Positions 18,278-25,567 of a stretch of 64,000 nt of DNA are shown piece by piece. The notes beneath the pieces are model-generated. The model saw only the letters and a list, made by a program, of their open reading frames with translations, made no database searches and was not told where the DNA came from. This stretch comes from an uncultured Faecalicatena sp. (GTDB taxonomy: Bacteria > Bacillota > Clostridia > Lachnospirales > Lachnospiraceae). Made by a program: the position numbers and the translations under genes. Each line of letters begins with the position of its first letter. The stretch's first letter is position 1. The stretch spans positions 52,327-116,326 of the forward strand of contig CAOKHZ010000013.1 in the NCBI GenBank assembly GCA_948468385.1. The letters are read 5' to 3'.

Positions 18278-19978
18278 TGCCTTTTCATTGACCATTGCCA
18301 GTATCCCTGCCAATTGTTCGTCGCTGAGCCCGCCAAATTGCTTCATCATTTTTATCGGCTGGTTCCAGATGAATTTTTCCATGGTTTCAAACTGTTCGCC
18401 CATCTGCGCCTTGATGATGTCCAGTAATTTATACCCGTTCGGCATTTCCGACACGTCGGCGAAGGTGGAGTCGGCGGTAATTGTCACCGTGGATAAATCG
18501 ACTTCTCCTACCGCCACGAAGCGAACCAGCATGTAGGGGCGGCTTGGCAGGTCGATGGTGAGTGCGCCCGTGTAAGTGCCGGGCAATTGCTCCCTCGTCA
18601 TGTTCCAAGTGTCGATGACTTCTGCTTTGTACGTCCTGCTTATCGGCAAGTTGTAATGGGCTTTGCACGGCTGGAACAAGCTGTAATAGTATAAGTAGTA
18701 GTCTTTCGGGCAGCCGCCGCAGAGCACGTCGCCGAAATCGGAAATCGGTTCGATTTCGTATTGCGGGTATTCTTCCAAAAGCTCCCTCATGAAGGCAATC
18801 CGTTTCGGACTCGTGCCTTTGAGCACGCCGCCGTGGCTCCACCAGAGAATGTCCTCCTCGCAAACGTACGTCTCGCTGTGTCCCATGTAACCGCCGCGCA
18901 CCGTGCCCTCCCAAAAACGGCGCGTCATCTCCTCGCCAGTAATACTGCCCCAGGTATGGTCGTTGTTCCCTTCGTAAGCACATTCGTCGATGACGACCGG
19001 CTTGTGCCAGTTGTTGCGCCAGGTGTCGGTCATCTCCGCGGTCTTGTAATAATCCACCCGCTGCATGCTGGCATGGGTAATCCAGTCCGCGCCGTGGTCA
19101 TAAATCTGCACGCAGTTGTGGATGCCAATCAGGTGTCCGTATGGATCCTCGTCATGGATGAAACGCCCAAGCGTGTCCCAATAGGCCGCCTCGGACTTGG
19201 AACAATTGCGATTCTTCATCATGGAGAAAATGTCCCACTCGTTCGCCATGCTCCACCACACGTTGTGGTACGCGCCGAGGCGGGCGACGAGGTAGCGCAT
19301 GTAGAGCTTGTCTTGCTCTTCGTTCATGTAGTTGAACGCCCACTTGTCATTTTCATAAGGATGGAAAATGATGATGTCGGCCTGGATTTGATTTTCGGCA
19401 AGCTGTCCGACGCGTTTTTCCAATAGGCGGAAAAATTCAGGGTTTGGCCGCTCGTAATCGAAGCCTCCTTCCACGCTGCCCTCATAGGGGAAGAGAATCG
19501 GTGTCTTGTCGTAATTGTGCTCGTACCATTTTGGAAATACGCACATGCGGATTTTGTTAAATGGCGAGGACTTTAAGGTTCCGATGGTCTGCTCCTGACG
19601 TTCCAATGGCTGGTACACCCACGCGTAGCAGGTCGTCCCTACAGAAATGTGGCGTGTCCCGTCCGCATGGGCGAAGTGGTAGGTGTGGTTCACGCGCACG
19701 GGGCCGTGGTTGGACTCATCTGCGGCGATGCAGGTAAAGTTGCCTTTTTGCTGATTCAGTTGTGTAAAGTTGGAACTGGTGGCATAACTCCATTCCCCCT
19801 CCTCCTGCGGCATGAAGCGGACGCGCCAAGTGTCATTCCCGTCGTAAAAACCGTGGACGTTCACGGCCAGGCCGCCGTGGGAGAACTGCGCCGTCAGGGT
19901 GACGTCCGTAAACGGGTTGCCCTCGCAGACGGCGGAAAAAGAGACTTCGAAAATGTCATACTTTTTAACAGAAACCAT
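18275..19978 (-). CDS. DUF5060/DUF4038-type glycoside hydrolase with DUF5605-like tail
   Basis: A 567-residue protein: an N-terminal beta-sandwich (DUF5060-like, residues 1-90), a TIM barrel of the DUF4038/apiosidase-like type containing FHPYENDKWAFN and WWSMANEWD (a probable acid/base Glu), VIDECAYEG with a candidate nucleophile Glu, and a C-terminal beta domain ending in a short helical tail. The start is ATG 19978, preceded by AAAGGAGA; the longer frame to 20020 lacks a site. No signal peptide, so it acts in the cytoplasm on imported oligosaccharides. Substrate not determined: relatives include GH140-type apiosidases and uncharacterised enzymes. Confidence 0.85.
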   Translation of the reverse strand: MVSVKKYDIFEVSFSAVCEGNPFTDVTLTAQFSHGGLAVNVHGFYDGNDTWRVRFMPQEEGEWSYATSSNFTQLNQQKGNFTCIAADESNHGPVRVNHTYHFAHADGTRHISVGTTCYAWVYQPLERQEQTIGTLKSSPFNKIRMCVFPKWYEHNYDKTPILFPYEGSVEGGFDYERPNPEFFRLLEKRVGQLAENQIQADIIIFHPYENDKWAFNYMNEEQDKLYMRYLVARLGAYHNVWWSMANEWDIFSMMKNRNCSKSEAAYWDTLGRFIHDEDPYGHLIGIHNCVQIYDHGADWITHASMQRVDYYKTAEMTDTWRNNWHKPVVIDECAYEGNNDHTWGSITGEEMTRRFWEGTVRGGYMGHSETYVCEEDILWWSHGGVLKGTSPKRIAFMRELLEEYPQYEIEPISDFGDVLCGGCPKDYYLYYYSLFQPCKAHYNLPISRTYKAEVIDTWNMTREQLPGTYTGALTIDLPSRPYMLVRFVAVGEVDLSTVTITADSTFADVSEMPNGYKLLDIIKAQMGEQFETMEKFIWNQPIKMMKQFGGLSDEQLAGILAMVNEKA

Positions 19979-20037
19979 GATGATTCTCCTTTCAATTGGA
20001 AATGGTATTATATAGTTCATAGTATAGCGAAGAAGGA

Positions 20038-20087
20038 ACTTAATTTCTACAAAATATTAAGTTAAAGACACTTAATTAAAACTTAAA
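20038..20087 (+). promoter_or_regulatory. Four ACTTAA-type sites upstream of the recombinase gene
   Basis: ACTTAAT occurs at 20038 and 20070, its reverse complement ATTAAGT at 20056, and ACTTAAA at 20081, all within 50 bases and ending 17 bases before the start codon. The first two form an inverted repeat with an 11-base spacer. This could be an operator or a recombination (res-like) site bound by the recombinase itself. Confidence 0.55.
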
Positions 20088-20103
20088 GTATGGAGGGAGA
20101 TTC

Positions 20104-20769
20104 ATGAACAAATTTGCGTATATCAGGGTATCGACGAAGGAGCAGAGCGTTGACCGGCAAATTTTGGCGTTAAAGACTTATGACGTGCCGAAGCAAAACG
20201 TGTATTGTGATTACCAGTCGGGAAAAAATTTTCAGCGCCCCGCTTATAAAAAGTTGTTGAAGCGGTTAAAGAAAGGGGATTTGCTGATTGTCAAAAGCAT
20301 TGACCGGCTGGGACGCAATTACGAAGAAATATTGATGCAATGGCAATATATCACGAAACAAATTCAGGCGGACATTCTGGTTCTGGACATGAATTTGTTG
20401 GACACGAGGAACAAACAAGGGAATCTGACGGGGACGTTAATCGCTGATTTGGTTTTGCAGATATTGGCCTATGTCGCGCAGACGGAGCGGGACTTCATTC
20501 ATCAGAGGCAGGCGGAGGGAATCGCGGCGGCGAGGGAGAAGGGAAAAAAGTTGGGACGCGACCAGATTCAGATGCCAGACGGATTTGAAAAACAATGCGT
20601 GGAATGTATGGAAGGGAAGGCGACGACGAGGACGGCAGCGAAGCGGCTGCGCATAAGCCACACGACATTTTACCGCAGATATAAGGAGTATTTGGAAAAG
20701 TTGGAACAGGATGAAAAAAAGCATGTTTCAAAAGGTAGACTTTTTGAAACGGCATGCCTTGTCCGATAA
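20104..20769 (+). CDS. Serine recombinase of the resolvase/invertase family
   Basis: A 221-residue small serine recombinase. Ser10 in YIRVSTKEQ is the catalytic nucleophile; DYQSGKNFQRPAY, KSIDRLGRNYEEI and the long E-helix (LAYVAQTERDFIHQRQAEGI) follow, then a Hin-like DNA-binding domain with ATTRTAAKRLRISHTTFYRRY. GGAGGGAG precedes the ATG. The last residues (about HVSKGRLFETACLVR) are encoded inside an inverted-repeat element, so the natural C-terminus may have been altered by an insertion. No transposon genes are adjacent. It may serve as a chromosomal resolvase or DNA invertase; invertible DNA was not found nearby. Confidence 0.93.
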   Translation: MNKFAYIRVSTKEQSVDRQILALKTYDVPKQNVYCDYQSGKNFQRPAYKKLLKRLKKGDLLIVKSIDRLGRNYEEILMQWQYITKQIQADILVLDMNLLDTRNKQGNLTGTLIADLVLQILAYVAQTERDFIHQRQAEGIAAAREKGKKLGRDQIQMPDGFEKQCVECMEGKATTRTAAKRLRISHTTFYRRYKEYLEKLEQDEKKHVSKGRLFETACLVR

Positions 20770-20829
20770 TTACATACTTTTGTCTTCAACATCGTCATGA
20801 TAGCCACGAATTGCTCCACATTTCTTGCT
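20712..20829 (-). ncRNA. Candidate small RNA antisense to the recombinase 3' end
   Basis: On the minus strand an extended -10 box TGCTATAAT (plus 20836-20844) is followed about 110 bases later by a strong terminator: GTTTCAAAA/TTTTGAAAC plus GCAT/ATGC pairing (20720-20757) and seven U residues (plus A-run 20714-20720). No -35 match is obvious. The transcript would overlap the last 50-60 bases of the recombinase gene. The same strand also has a 28-codon frame (20770-20856) rich in Cys (CYNCGSKKCGAIRG) with a TTG start and no ribosome site. Either a regulatory RNA or a small zinc-binding peptide is possible. Confidence 0.45.
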
Positions 20830-20876
20830 CCCGCAATTATAGCATTTCTTTTTCAAAAAGTCTGCTTTGTGAAACA
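20725..20876. repeat. 152-bp element with about 26-bp inverted ends
   Basis: The left end, read on the minus strand, and the right end, read on the plus strand, share TTTCAAAAAGTCT and then TGAAACA, with about 22 of 26 positions equal. Each end can also fold on itself. The element spans the end of the recombinase gene and the space before the exported-protein gene. This layout fits a small non-autonomous insertion, but no target-site duplication was identified. Confidence 0.5.
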
Positions 20877-20900
20877 AAAGATGAAGGGAGCGTTTTGAAA

Positions 20901-21434
20901 ATGAAGAGGAGGTGGAGCGCCATTGTGCTCGCTGCCGCGTTGTTGCTGTCGGGATTTACGGTTTCCCGGGTGGCGGATAAGATGGATGAAGCGTATGTGG
21001 TACGGGGCGATGAATTGTTGTCGGAATATCTGACTCTGTCCCAAATCTGGGACATGCATGACCGTGCATATAAATGGGTGGGCGACGTGGTCGCGGTTGT
21101 GGACTTGATACGCGCCCATGAGAGTCGGATGGACGCAACTTTAAAAGGAAGCGGCATTACGCGGGATGAGGCTGAGGCGTTCTTACTGGAAAAACTGGGG
21201 GTAAGGAAAACGTTTTTGGATAGGCTGGGGAATACAATGGCGGATTTTCAAATCGTGGCCAGGGGGAAGGATGGGGAGATTGTCGTGGTACATTATAGAG
21301 TGGAGTTGGGATATAATGCCTTTCGGGAGGCACCTCCGCTTAGGGGGTTCGCGACGTTGGAATGCACGATAACCGTTCGAGGGGAAAATCGGCGGTTGGC
21401 GGCGGTGGAAGTGCTGCCGCTGGATGGCTTTTGA
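20901..21434 (+). CDS. Exported protein of unknown function
   Basis: A 177-residue protein starting MKRRWSAIVLAAALLLSGFT, a clear signal sequence or single N-terminal membrane helix without a lipobox Cys. The rest is mixed alpha/beta and ends with a beta-rich segment (ATLECTITVRGENRRLAAVEV). AGGGAG lies about 10 bases before the ATG at 20901; the frame runs further upstream into the inverted-repeat element but without a start signal. I do not recognise a family. It follows the recombinase and precedes a coiled-coil gene. Confidence 0.75.
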   Translation: MKRRWSAIVLAAALLLSGFTVSRVADKMDEAYVVRGDELLSEYLTLSQIWDMHDRAYKWVGDVVAVVDLIRAHESRMDATLKGSGITRDEAEAFLLEKLGVRKTFLDRLGNTMADFQIVARGKDGEIVVVHYRVELGYNAFREAPPLRGFATLECTITVRGENRRLAAVEVLPLDGF

Positions 21435-21583
21435 AATCAGAAGTGCTTGTCATTTGCGTTATCGCCGAAAATCTTAACTTCTATCTTTAAAATGCCGATA
21501 TAAATGATAAGGATTATGGTTTTAAAAATGGTTAACTTGCGCCAGCGGTGCGAGAATTGGAGAAGAAATGGGGAGGAATCATT

Positions 21584-22291
21584 ATGAACATGTCAAATTT
21601 AGCAGATTTGTTTCATCAAAATAGTATTTTCCAGCAAAATAAACCGTTTGGGCAAAAACTCGTTCAGCCGCCGGTTAACGATATGTTGCAACGGCTGTCT
21701 GAAAATCTGCTTACAGCGCAAGAGCAAAGTCGGGATTTGAAAAAGCGGTTTGATACATTGGAACTTTCAATGGAGGCCGTAGGCGACAAGGAGAAAACCT
21801 CGTTTGGTGAGGTGCCAAAAGAGGTGTTGGAGATTTACTTAAATCAGTATAAGGTTGCTGTGAATTTAGGTCAACAAAATGAGGAATCTTTGATGGAGTA
21901 TCGGAATCAGCTTTCCGCGTTTGACCAGACCATCCAAGAATACCAGGATATGCTGGACGGCAAAATGGAGTTGCCAGGGATGATGAACGAGGAGGGTGTC
22001 TCCGTGTTGTTGGAGCGAACCAGAGCGGCTCGGGAGCGGTTTTTGCAAGAAGGAGCCAAAGAGCTGAACCGCATAGGACGCGAGGGGCTTGCCTTAGACG
22101 ATAAAGCCCGCCAGATGGTCACGAATGACACGGCAGATGGCCAGACCGATTTCCGGTGGAGTATCGACACCTCCGCCGAAGATATCTATGCGGAGATTGA
22201 CCGCGCCCTGGCCTTGGTCCATAAGGCGACATCCATGTGCCAGGATATCTATGAGAACATCTGGAGTTACTATCGCGGCCGCAGGCCGTGA
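21584..22291 (+). CDS. Coiled-coil protein of unknown function
   Basis: A 235-residue cytoplasmic protein, highly helical, with heptad-like stretches at residues about 30-65 (NDMLQRLSENLLTAQEQ) and 90-130. No known domain recognised. GGGGAGGAATCATT precedes ATG 21584. The last residues, SYYRGRRP and the stop codon, lie inside copy 2 of the dispersed palindrome, so the repeat forms the C-terminus. The preceding 150 bases hold no clear promoter. Confidence 0.75.
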   Translation: MNMSNLADLFHQNSIFQQNKPFGQKLVQPPVNDMLQRLSENLLTAQEQSRDLKKRFDTLELSMEAVGDKEKTSFGEVPKEVLEIYLNQYKVAVNLGQQNEESLMEYRNQLSAFDQTIQEYQDMLDGKMELPGMMNEEGVSVLLERTRAARERFLQEGAKELNRIGREGLALDDKARQMVTNDTADGQTDFRWSIDTSAEDIYAEIDRALALVHKATSMCQDIYENIWSYYRGRRP

Positions 22292-22299
22292 ATAGTAAT
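22266..22299 (+). repeat. Dispersed intergenic palindrome, copy 2
   Basis: GTTACTATCGCGGCC, centre GCA, GGCCGTGAATAGTAAT. The arms CTATCGCGGCC and GGCCGTGAATAG pair with one bulge and one mismatch. It overlaps the last eight codons of the coiled-coil gene and supplies its TGA. Confidence 0.8.
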
Positions 22300-22337
22300 C
22301 ATCCGGAATACACTTCGGTAGAGTACCAATACTGTTA

Positions 22338-22376
22338 AGCATACTCACGGTCGATGAAATCTGCCGTGAGTATTGC
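22338..22376. repeat. Inverted repeat AGCATACTCACGG / CCGTGAGTATTGCT
   Basis: A 13-bp stem with one bulged base and a 13-base loop. It carries the same CGTGA core as the dispersed palindrome. No T-run follows on either strand. Confidence 0.6.
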
Positions 22377-22532
22377 TAAAGCCGCAGCCGCAAAGCGGTA
22401 TATTTCCTTATTACTTATATCCAGAATATTTTCGCGTTGTTGACTTGAGAGACGGGAAAAAAGTGGATGATGGGTATCGGGCGATACACCTATATTATCA
22501 AAAGGATAACTTGGCATATCCGATAGAGTGAG

Positions 22533-22563
22533 TCATGCCGTTGAATCTGTTTCAACGGCATGA
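22533..22563. repeat. Perfect 13-bp inverted repeat before the AEC gene end
   Basis: TCATGCCGTTGAA (22533-22545) and TTCAACGGCATGA (22551-22563) with a 5-base loop. It lies 40 bases behind the stop codon of the minus-strand AEC gene and may protect or end that message; the T-tract is poor. Confidence 0.65.
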
Positions 22564-22602
22564 TTTCAATATCAAAGTATTACGATTAAAACGCTACAGT
22601 AG

Positions 22603-23508
22603 TCATCCCAACACCATCGACCAGACAAACGAGGTCGCGAAGGAAATCACCGTGGAGACGACCACGAGCTGGGCGGCGAATTCCGGGCAGCGATGGTACT
22701 TGGCGGCCAGGATGCTGGTGGTGGCTCCGGCGGGCATGGCGGACAAAAGGACGCTGACCCCGGTCACGAGCCTTGGCAGGTCTAATGCCTTGCAGGCGGC
22801 AAACAAGAGGGCGGGAATCAGCACCATGCGAAACAGTGAGTAAATCCAAATGTCCTTGTCCCAGATTTCTTTCATATTTCCTTCGGCCAGAATCATGCCG
22901 ATGACCATCATGCTAAGGGCGGTGTTGCAGCCGCCCAAATGGGATAGGGTGGTGTTAATCACGGCGGGGGGAGTCCACTGGGTTATCATCAGAATCAATC
23001 CCAGAAAGCACGCGATGATGCAAGGGTGTGTTACCACTTTTTTTACCACTTGCTTTTTGTTTCCGCCCCCGGCGAAAATCGTCAGGCCGGACGACCACAT
23101 CATGATACGCTGGGGAATGAGGAAAACGGATGCCAGTAACAAGCCGGTGCTGCCAAACATTCCTTCCGCAAAGGGGTTGCCAAGAAAGCCGGCGTTGGAA
23201 CAAATGATGCCGTACTGGAGGCATTTTTGCCGGTCTGGCTCGTGGCGGCGGTATACGATTTTGCCGAACACGACGCAAAAAAATTGTAAAAGGATGGACA
23301 AAACCAGAATGTCAAGGCATTGCCAAAGGATGTCGGTTGAAAAGTCAATCATGAAGGATTTGACGATGTTGCATGGAAGTACAAGGTAAATGACCAGGTC
23401 GGTCAGGCTATCTTGTCCTTGTTTTGTGATGATGCCGGATTTGATGAGAAACCAGCCGATAAAAATGAGGAGGAACATGGTTCCTTGTAAAATGAGTAAT
23501 TGTTGCAT
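22603..23508 (-). CDS. AEC-family (auxin efflux carrier) transporter
   Basis: A 301-residue membrane protein with about 10 hydrophobic segments in two repeats. Typical features are the N-terminal FLLIFIGWFLIKSGII, DLVIYLVLPCNIVKSF in the first half, GNPFAEG, and the C-terminal LLSAMPAGATTSILAAKY. Bacterial members export or exchange small organic acids such as malate. It is a single-gene unit here, with only a weak ribosome site. Confidence 0.9.
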   Translation of the reverse strand: MQQLLILQGTMFLLIFIGWFLIKSGIITKQGQDSLTDLVIYLVLPCNIVKSFMIDFSTDILWQCLDILVLSILLQFFCVVFGKIVYRRHEPDRQKCLQYGIICSNAGFLGNPFAEGMFGSTGLLLASVFLIPQRIMMWSSGLTIFAGGGNKKQVVKKVVTHPCIIACFLGLILMITQWTPPAVINTTLSHLGGCNTALSMMVIGMILAEGNMKEIWDKDIWIYSLFRMVLIPALLFAACKALDLPRLVTGVSVLLSAMPAGATTSILAAKYHRCPEFAAQLVVVSTVISFATSFVWSMVLG

Positions 23509-23655
23509 GTCTTATTCCCATACTTTCTATGTTTAAATCTCGATTTTCGAATGCTGTTATTCGCAGTTGTTTCTAATGTGGTATTTTAGCACGTTTTTTA
23601 TTGGAAGAAAATAAATAGAGTAAAACTTGAAGAAAAATTCTAAAATCTTAGAAAA

Positions 23656-23729
23656 GGGTGGCCGCCCGTGAAAAGTAATGAAAACGGAGGTTGCAATTCA
23701 GCCCGTGCCTACGCGGCGCTGAATTGTAA
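23656..23729 (+). repeat. Half palindrome plus a second palindrome family member
   Basis: The stretch from 23656 repeats the right half of the dispersed palindrome (GGTGGCCGCCCGTGAAAAGT). Just behind it, TTGCAATTCAGC (23691-23702) pairs with GCTGAATTGTAA (23718-23729). The outer TTACNATTCA pattern resembles the arms of the dispersed copies. Confidence 0.55.
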
Positions 23730-23769
23730 TAAACTGAGTGATGTCATCTTAAGAAAAATAGGAAAGTGG

Positions 23770-23798
23770 TTGACAAAGTACCGGTTTCATGCTAATAT
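23770..23798 (+). promoter_or_regulatory. Strong promoter of the PadR-DUF2812 unit
   Basis: TTGACA, 17 bases, TAATAT. The leader to the PadR start is about 145 bases long. Confidence 0.85.
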
Positions 23799-23801
23799 CA
23801 C

Positions 23802-23820
23802 TATATCGAAAGGCGATATA
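23802..23820 (+). promoter_or_regulatory. Candidate PadR operator
   Basis: TATATCG AAAGG CGATATA, a perfect 7-bp inverted repeat at the expected transcription start. The same TATATCG half-site occurs in the promoter of the second PadR gene at 39897-39927, which supports autoregulation. Confidence 0.6.
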
Positions 23821-23950
23821 ACGGGAAACAATATAACGAGTGACAATATAAAGGCAAAAGTTGCACGAAGATGGAATATAAATTCGAAGAACGGTTTGAC
23901 CACAAGTGTTTTTGTATCCTGGTCATGCGAGGAAGGAAGTGAGGATGTGG

Positions 23951-24286
23951 ATGGATGAGAACATTGTGTTGACGGAGGCGGTGTATTACATTTTGCTGAC
24001 GCTTCTTAAGCCGCGCCACGGATACGGCATTATGCAGATGACGGAGGAACTGTCCGGCGGGCGCGTCCGTCTGGCGGCCGGAACGCTGTATGGCGCGTTA
24101 AACAGTCTGTGCCGGAAGGGATGGATTGAAGCACTACCGGAAGATTATAGAAGCAGAAAAAAGGAGTATCGGATTACCGCGGATGGGGTGGAAGTATTGC
24201 AGAGGGAGCTTGTAAGATTGCGTCAGCTTGTAGAAAATGGAGAGAGCATTTTGGGAGGATTGGAAGATGGCGAGAATGACGATTAA
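23951..24286 (+). CDS. PadR-family transcriptional regulator
   Basis: A 111-residue winged-helix repressor with LTEAVYYILLTLLKPRHGYGI, a recognition region GTLYGALNSLCRKGWIE, the wing KKEYRITADG and a C-terminal dimer helix. Starts at 23951 or 23945 are both served by GAAGTGAGG. It overlaps the following DUF2812 gene by 20 bases, the usual pairing in Clostridia, where the repressor controls its own unit in response to a drug or envelope signal. Confidence 0.9.
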   Translation: MDENIVLTEAVYYILLTLLKPRHGYGIMQMTEELSGGRVRLAAGTLYGALNSLCRKGWIEALPEDYRSRKKEYRITADGVEVLQRELVRLRQLVENGESILGGLEDGENDD

Positions 24287-24785
24287 GAGGTGGTTTTGGG
24301 CATGGGACTTTGAGGAGGAAGAAGCCTGGTTAAACGAGATGGCGTACCATGGCTGGGTGCTTGACAAAGTCGGATTTTGTAAGTATTATTTTAAATTCTA
24401 TGAACCGAGGGAATACGTCGTACGTCTGCAGATGCTGGAAAATAATCCGGCCATGGCAGAAAGTCAGGAATATATCGAGTTCGTGGAGGACACCGGGGCG
24501 GAGTATATCGGAAGTGTGGCGAAATGGGTGTATTTCCGTAAAAAGGCGGTAGATGGAAGGTTTGAACTTTTTTCCGACATTTCTTCTATGATGAATCACT
24601 TAAAGCGCATCATTAATATGGCGCTACTGTGCATGGCATTGAATTTGTTTTTGGGAATAAATGCGTTGCAATATAGTCCGCTCGGAATCCTGAATCTGGC
24701 TTTTGCGGCAATATTGGCGTACGGCGGATATCGCCTTTCATTGAAAAAGAAGAGACTGGAGAAAAACCATATTTTGCATGAGTAG
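24267..24785 (+). CDS. DUF2812 membrane protein
   Basis: A 172-residue protein with the DUF2812 start (FEEEEAWLNEMAYHGWVL), a YIGSVAKWVYFRKK segment near residue 90 and two hydrophobic helices near the C-terminus (INMALLCMALNLFLGI and LAFAAILAYGGY). The ATG at 24267 has GGGAGGATT upstream, inside the PadR gene. Partner proteins of this type are presumed membrane effectors of PadR units; the activity is unknown. Confidence 0.88.
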   Translation: MARMTIKRWFWAWDFEEEEAWLNEMAYHGWVLDKVGFCKYYFKFYEPREYVVRLQMLENNPAMAESQEYIEFVEDTGAEYIGSVAKWVYFRKKAVDGRFELFSDISSMMNHLKRIINMALLCMALNLFLGINALQYSPLGILNLAFAAILAYGGYRLSLKKKRLEKNHILHE

Positions 24786-24872
24786 AAAAGGAGGAAGCGC
24801 AAAAAAACGGGACGGAAGGTGATGTGAAAGAGGGCACTGCATGAATAACCGCTAATCGTGGATGATGAAAAA

Positions 24873-24902
24873 GGTGTACCAGAAATTGGTGCATCTTTTT
24901 TT
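24873..24902 (+). terminator. Terminator before the ECF sigma gene
   Basis: GGTGTACCA pairs with TGGTGCATC (two G-T pairs), loop of 5, then TTTTTTTT. It ends exactly where the ECF-type promoter begins. Confidence 0.75.
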
Positions 24903-24930
24903 GTAACATTTTCGCCGCGAATGCGTTATA
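24902..24930 (+). promoter_or_regulatory. ECF-type promoter, probable autoregulation
   Basis: TGTAAC followed by 16 bases and CGTTAT matches the AAC...CGT pattern of ECF sigma promoters better than a sigma-70 promoter. It lies 38 bases before the sigma gene. Confidence 0.6.
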
Positions 24931-24967
24931 TTAGTATAAAAGTCCCGGACAGTGGGAGGTGGGAAAC

Positions 24968-25567
24968 GTGGATGGACAAGTCCTGCAGCGGCTATATGAA
25001 GCGTATGGACGGGAATTATTTTTATACTTATATTCGCTATGCAAAAGTCGGGAGACGGCGGAAGATTTGATGCAGGAAACGTTTGTCAGGGCGTTACTCT
25101 CCCTTTCCGATGAGCATGTGAACGTGCGGGCATGGCTTTATATGGTTGCCAGAAACCTTTATTATAGCACGTATCGAAAGCGGAAGCACGAGGTATCGTT
25201 TGAGGGAGCCGCGGTGCAATCCGGTGCGCAGACCAAAGTGGAAAATGGGGGCGCAAATGGAAAGCGAAACGGCCAAATGATACGGTCGGGAGACGAGTCG
25301 GTAGGCGCGTGGCCCTATGCGGCACCGGAAAGAGAATTGCTCGACAAGTTGATTCAGAAAGAAGAGGAACAGATGCTCTATGCGGCGTTGTCCAAATTGG
25401 ATTCGGTAAAGCGGGAAGTGTTGGAGTTGCAATATTTCAGTGAGATGCCGTTAAGGCAGGTGGCGCAGATTCTGGGCATGAAGCCAGAAAATGTGCGGGT
25501 ACTAAGTCACCGGGCGAAACGGGAAGTGAAAAAATATATGGAGGAGGCAGGTTATGAGGTATCGTGA
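24968..25567 (+). CDS. ECF sigma factor
   Basis: A 199-residue sigma factor with region 2 (LYEAYGRELFLYLYSLC ... EDLMQETFVRAL ... RAWLYMVARNLYYSTYRK) and region 4 (LDSVKREVLELQYF ... RQVAQILGMKPENVRVLSHRAKREVKKYM). Between them is an unusually long, low-complexity linker with many Gly, Asn and Lys residues. The start is taken as GTG 24968, 8 bases behind GGAGG. The stop overlaps the next gene by 14 bases. Together they form an ECF sigma and membrane-bound regulator pair, which usually responds to envelope stress. Confidence 0.9.
   Translation: MDGQVLQRLYEAYGRELFLYLYSLCKSRETAEDLMQETFVRALLSLSDEHVNVRAWLYMVARNLYYSTYRKRKHEVSFEGAAVQSGAQTKVENGGANGKRNGQMIRSGDESVGAWPYAAPERELLDKLIQKEEEQMLYAALSKLDSVKREVLELQYFSEMPLRQVAQILGMKPENVRVLSHRAKREVKKYMEEAGYEVS

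Noticed and set aside
20754-20900. N-terminal extension of the exported protein
   Set aside because: The extension reads through the inverted-repeat element; a proper signal sequence begins at 20901.
23668-23958. 96-codon plus-strand frame before the PadR gene
   Set aside because: It runs through a palindrome, the promoter and the operator, so it is not a gene.
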